Source of the DNA: GCA-2718595 sp963935005
GTDB taxonomy: Bacteria > Gemmatimonadota > Gemmatimonadetes > Longimicrobiales > Gaopeijiaceae
Reading direction: 5' to 3'
Assembly: GCA_963935005.1 (NCBI GenBank)
Contig: CAWWAX010000002.1
Location: forward strand, 1-64,000
Length of the DNA stretch: 64,000 bases
The notes beneath the pieces were generated by a model. It made no database searches. It had not been told where the DNA came from and saw only the letters and a list, made by a program, of their open reading frames with translations. Below, in pieces: positions 61,287-64,000 of the stretch (positions are counted from its first letter, which is position 1; every line of letters starts with the position of its first letter). The position numbers and the translations under genes were made by a program.

Positions 61287-62987
61287 TTACAAACCATCTG
61301 CTTTTATAGAATCTCTAATTGGACAGGCCCAACTCACTATGGTGCCCGCTATCAATACCATCACTGATCCGACAACATTATAGTATAACCAGGAAATATC
61401 TGTAGTCTGTGCAACTGTAAAAACTGAGGCCATGCCCACTAACAAGCCCCAGAATGCACCATTGCCATTAGAGCTCTTCACCAAAAAAGCCAATAGAAAG
61501 ACCCCTAATAAAGAACCGTAGAAGAAGGATCCGACCTTGTTGACTGCCTCAAGCAAAGAACCCAACTGTCCAGCATAGAGCGCAACCACACATCCAAACA
61601 ATCCCCAGAACAAGGTTGCCAGTTTGGAAACTCCAAGCAAATGTTTCTCCGAAGCATCAGGACGCATATGACGTTGATAAAGATCTATCACCGTAGCACT
61701 AGAAAGAGCTGTTAATTCAGAGTCTAAGGAAGACATTGCGGCTGCAAAAATCACTGCAATCATTAGCCCTAAAATTCCAACAGGTACGTACTCTACCAAG
61801 TAGGAGGGGAAAATATAGTTCACATCGTTTGACGAAGCACCTCTTACATTCTCTACAATCGAACTAGCTTCCATTCTGATTTCAGACAGCTGAGAATCAT
61901 ATCCTGTTATCTCATTACGAAGTGAGGTGACATCCCCTCCTTCGCGTCGAGCTTCTAGCAATGCAAGGGTCGCTTCTTTTCTAAGCAAGTGGATACTCCC
62001 TTGTTCAACTTGAAGAGTATTGAAGTCTTCACTGAACTCACTATTCTGGGCCACAGCTACTTCTGATGCATTGAAAAGCAGCGGTGGGCGTTCGAAGTGA
62101 TAGAACACAAAAAGCAAGACTCCGATCGATAAAATCGCAAACTGCATCGGCACTTTCAAGAAAGCATTGAACAGGAGGGAAAATTTACTGGCTTTAAGAG
62201 ATTTGGCCGTCAAATATCTTTGCACCTGACTCTGATCACAACCAAAGTACGCCAGGGCTAAAAAGAAGCCTCCTATCATACCCGACCAAATAGTGTAAGT
62301 ATTCGTTGGATCCCAGGACCAATCAATACTGGACCACATATCCTGGATTCCACCGAGATAGACGACCTCGGACATCCCAACGCTATCGGGCAAAGTGTCG
62401 AACAAGGTTGCAATCGCCACTCCAATACCCAAAAACATTACCAACATTTGTATGACATCTGTCCAAATCACTGCGGTAATCCCACCTACTGTGGCATAAA
62501 CAATAGTTATGGCCCCCATGATGAGAATGGTGGCCTTCTCATCCCAACCCATGATCACCGAAAGAACTACAGCTGGAGCGTATAAAACAATTCCTGCACC
62601 TAGTCCCCGTTGAATAAGAAAAATCATACTTGTTGCAGTACGTGTTTTCAAATCAAAACGTCTTTCCAAGTATTCATACGCCGTGAAAATTTTTGCATTG
62701 TAGAAGAAGGGAACGAATAGCACACAGAGAACCACCATCACCAAAGGTTGAGGCAGATACACTTGTATAAACTCCATCCCGTCATCGAAGGCTTGGCCAG
62801 TCGTCCCAATAAAGGTGATGGCACTGGCCTGGGTGGCCATCACCGACAACCCTATAACACCCCAAGGCAATCGTCTGTTAGCAAGAAAATAACCTTCCAT
62901 TCCAACATTCTTTCTACTTTGATAGAGAGCGAGCCCTACGACTCCTGTAAAGTAAACACCGAAAACGACCCAATCCAAAAGTCTCAT
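61287..62987 (-). CDS. Sodium:solute symporter (SSS family)
   Basis: A 566-residue LeuT-fold transporter with about 13 helices. Family stretches are DWVVFGVYFTGVVGLALYQS, VMATQASAITFIGTTGQAFD, TIVYATVGGITAVIWTDVIQ and AAAMSSLDSELTALSSATVI. A hydrophilic insertion of about 70 residues (roughly 310-380, EDFNTLQVEQGSIHLLRK) sits mid-protein. It imports an organic substrate such as a sugar, amino acid or carboxylate with Na+. The start overlaps the stop of a 53-residue membrane protein gene by four bases (ATGA), suggesting a two-component transporter. Confidence 0.92.
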   Translation of the reverse strand: MRLLDWVVFGVYFTGVVGLALYQSRKNVGMEGYFLANRRLPWGVIGLSVMATQASAITFIGTTGQAFDDGMEFIQVYLPQPLVMVVLCVLFVPFFYNAKIFTAYEYLERRFDLKTRTATSMIFLIQRGLGAGIVLYAPAVVLSVIMGWDEKATILIMGAITIVYATVGGITAVIWTDVIQMLVMFLGIGVAIATLFDTLPDSVGMSEVVYLGGIQDMWSSIDWSWDPTNTYTIWSGMIGGFFLALAYFGCDQSQVQRYLTAKSLKASKFSLLFNAFLKVPMQFAILSIGVLLFVFYHFERPPLLFNASEVAVAQNSEFSEDFNTLQVEQGSIHLLRKEATLALLEARREGGDVTSLRNEITGYDSQLSEIRMEASSIVENVRGASSNDVNYIFPSYLVEYVPVGILGLMIAVIFAAAMSSLDSELTALSSATVIDLYQRHMRPDASEKHLLGVSKLATLFWGLFGCVVALYAGQLGSLLEAVNKVGSFFYGSLLGVFLLAFLVKSSNGNGAFWGLLVGMASVFTVAQTTDISWLYYNVVGSVMVLIAGTIVSWACPIRDSIKADGL

Positions 62988-63145
62988 CTAGAACTGAAAT
63001 CGAGGACGGTTGACAGCCACTGCAAGGCAAGAATGAGCAACACAGAATAGAGCACTACTAAGAGATATATAGGCGTCCAACTAGAAAATATCCCAACCCT
63101 TTTGTCTTCATCAGCATGTGATTTATCCCCGCTATTTTGCCTCAT
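62984..63145 (-). CDS. Small membrane protein (53 aa) coupled to the symporter
   Basis: A 53-codon frame from ATG 63145 to TGA 62984. It has a charged N-terminus (MRQNSGDKSHADEDKRVG) and one hydrophobic helix (PIYLLVVLYSVLLILALQWL) before STVLDFSSR. Its TGA overlaps the symporter ATG (ATGA), the classical sign of translational coupling. The topology resembles the small partner subunits that some sodium symporters carry, although it is shorter than the DUF4212 type and of no family I recognise. It may assemble with or stabilise the symporter. Confidence 0.7.
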   Translation of the reverse strand: MRQNSGDKSHADEDKRVGIFSSWTPIYLLVVLYSVLLILALQWLSTVLDFSSR

Positions 63146-63314
63146 CAGTCTCCCAGCTTATTCCTGCGTGCTCCAGACATATTCTAGTAGTAGAAAAATT
63201 GCCTTGTTCACAGTATCTACATGAATAGACCAACTCACTTCTGTTACCGACAAACCTACCTGCTCTTGGGAGGCCAGGGAAGCGCCAAGGATCTTGGTGC
63301 TTTGGTCCGACCAA
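63132..63314 (-). CDS. Doubtful small CxxC ORF between permease and symporter genes
   Basis: A 60-codon minus-strand frame ending at TAG 63132. Its unique part after the permease stop reads VYSCRYCEQGNFSTTRICLE then HAGISWETDEAK, with a CRYC knuckle and a further cysteine. The front 20 codons overlap the permease 3' end in another frame, and the end overlaps the start of the 53-residue protein by 14 bp. A TTG start near 63230 would avoid the first overlap. It could be a real metal-binding microprotein filling this 110-bp gap, or chance. Confidence 0.3.
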   Translation of the reverse strand: MVGPKHQDPWRFPGLPRAGRFVGNRSELVYSCRYCEQGNFSTTRICLEHAGISWETDEAK

Positions 63315-64000
63315 ACCATCCTGAAAGAGCTATTAGGGTAAGAAGATAGGGTAACATCAAGAAAAGAGGGAAAGGCAGATCACTACCTAAAGACTGAAAC
63401 AAAAATTGTAATGCTGAAGCTGCTCCAAAAAAGAGAGCGGCCCCTGCTATCAGCACTGGATTCCACCGACCTAATACTACTACCGCTATCGCAATAAACC
63501 CTCTGCCTCCAGACATATTCTCTATAAAAGTACCAGAATCAAGAGCCAGGTGAGCACCAGCCAGGCCAGCCAAAAACCCTCCGAACATAATAGCAAGAAA
63601 CCGAACAAATAAAATGCTGATTCCTGATTCCTCAGCGACAGCCGGATCTTCTCCCACAGAACGTAATTCCAAACCCCAAGATGTCCTAAACAAAAAATAC
63701 CAGAGAGTAGGAACCAAAAGGTAAACAAAATAAACCGTTATCGATTGATGGAAAAAAATCGGGCCTAGGATTGGCACTTCTGCCAAAAACGGGATTTCAA
63801 AAGATCTGAGCACAGGGAGGGTTATAATCGACCCAGTAGCCCCAAAACGAGCCTGATAGATTGCTCCTGTAAATCCCAAACCCGCCAGCGTCGTCGCTGT
63901 ACCAGCAATAATTTGATCTGTGTTCAAGCCAAGGACGAAGAAAGCAAAAACCATAGCTACTAGGCCACCACCTATGGCTCCAAAGACCATACCCAGGAGG
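63256..64000 (-). CDS. ABC transporter permease, nucleoside/simple-sugar type (partial)
   Basis: The C-terminal 248 or so residues of a permease whose frame stays open to the right edge (codons LLG precede the first internal Met). Landmarks are LNTDQIIAGTATTLAGLGFT, WGLELRSVGEDPAVAEESGI (the EAA-like loop contacting the ATPase) and GGRGFIAIAVVVLGRWNPVL with AGAALFFGAASALQF. This matches the second permease of BmpA/NupNOPQ-type nucleoside importers. The ATPase, first permease and binding protein should lie beyond the window. The missing N-terminus is about 60 residues. Confidence 0.85.
   Translation of the reverse strand, partial: LLGMVFGAIGGGLVAMVFAFFVLGLNTDQIIAGTATTLAGLGFTGAIYQARFGATGSIITLPVLRSFEIPFLAEVPILGPIFFHQSITVYFVYLLVPTLWYFLFRTSWGLELRSVGEDPAVAEESGISILFVRFLAIMFGGFLAGLAGAHLALDSGTFIENMSGGRGFIAIAVVVLGRWNPVLIAGAALFFGAASALQFLFQSLGSDLPFPLFLMLPYLLTLIALSGWFGRTKAPRSLALPWPPKSR

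Noticed and set aside
1..64000. CRISPR arrays, insertion sequences, restriction or other defence islands
   Set aside because: No repeat-spacer pattern, transposase, integrase, nuclease-helicase cassette or methyltransferase-restriction pair was found on either strand.

Overview
The window is about 64 kb of bacterial chromosome. By eye its GC content is in the mid-40s, and it is densely packed with about 65 genes, mostly in short runs on the minus strand. The gene repertoire is that of a free-living aerobic heterotroph of the Gemmatimonadota or a neighbouring FCB-type lineage. Pointers are a VPS10/BNR propeller protein, an M28 peptidase, an N-acyl-D-amino-acid deacylase-type amidohydrolase, a PorV-like outer-membrane protein, a relic of a DUF5916 barrel protein, a TolB-like propeller, a DUF6941 protein and a 2-oxoacid:ferredoxin oxidoreductase with a GltD-like partner. 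This placement is inference; there is no rRNA or ribosomal-protein cluster to fix it. I saw no tRNA, rRNA, CRISPR array or intact transposon.

Layout. 1-9.3 kb: TypA GTPase (cut by the left edge), a bacterial deoxyhypusine-synthase homologue, an exported amidohydrolase, ApaG, a DtxR/MntR regulator, a zinc alcohol dehydrogenase, a DEAD-box helicase and a low-molecular-weight phosphatase. 9.3-17.4 kb: an aminotransferase, a DsbA-like protein without its CxxC, a degenerate DEAD-box protein that keeps an intact-looking DbpA-type RNA-binding domain, HU, IF-1, a PorV-like protein and a lipoprotein hydrolase. 17.5-22.3 kb: the last two haem steps (ferrochelatase and protoporphyrinogen oxidase, overlapping tail to tail), then a two-domain multicopper oxidase followed by a ZIP-type metal transporter. 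22.3-34 kb: a lipoprotein-type HpcH/HpaI aldolase, the BNR protein, thiC with a structured leader that is not a recognisable TPP riboswitch, a small phage-derived scar, a MOSC protein and the KorB/KorA/GltD-like redox module. 34-40.7 kb: an RsmC-like methyltransferase, an aminotransferase, a NOR-like haem-copper pair with altered ligands, and a long-form GMP synthase.

40.7-46.7 kb is a self-contained type II fatty-acid-synthase operon: enoyl-reductase-like SDR, KAS III, FabA, FabZ-like, KAS I/II, ACP, PlsC-like acyltransferase and its own phosphopantetheinyl transferase, nearly all overlapping by a few bases. It abuts a truncated outer-membrane gene relic, so the locus has been rearranged. 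46.9-64 kb holds an M28 peptidase, QueG, several PLP enzymes, a MazG-like hydrolase, a GyrA-type topoisomerase subunit with a 15-bp repeat tail and no canonical GyrA-box, a CPBP protease, a SufT-like protein, a sodium:solute symporter preceded by an overlapping 53-residue membrane protein, and an ABC permease cut by the right edge.

The strongest candidates for undescribed biology are: (1) the haem-copper pair, whose catalytic subunit lacks the first CuB histidine and has Met in place of the helix-X low-spin haem histidine; (2) the complete accessory FAS operon; (3) the RNA-binding pseudo-helicase. All function calls come from reading the translated sequence, without database searches.
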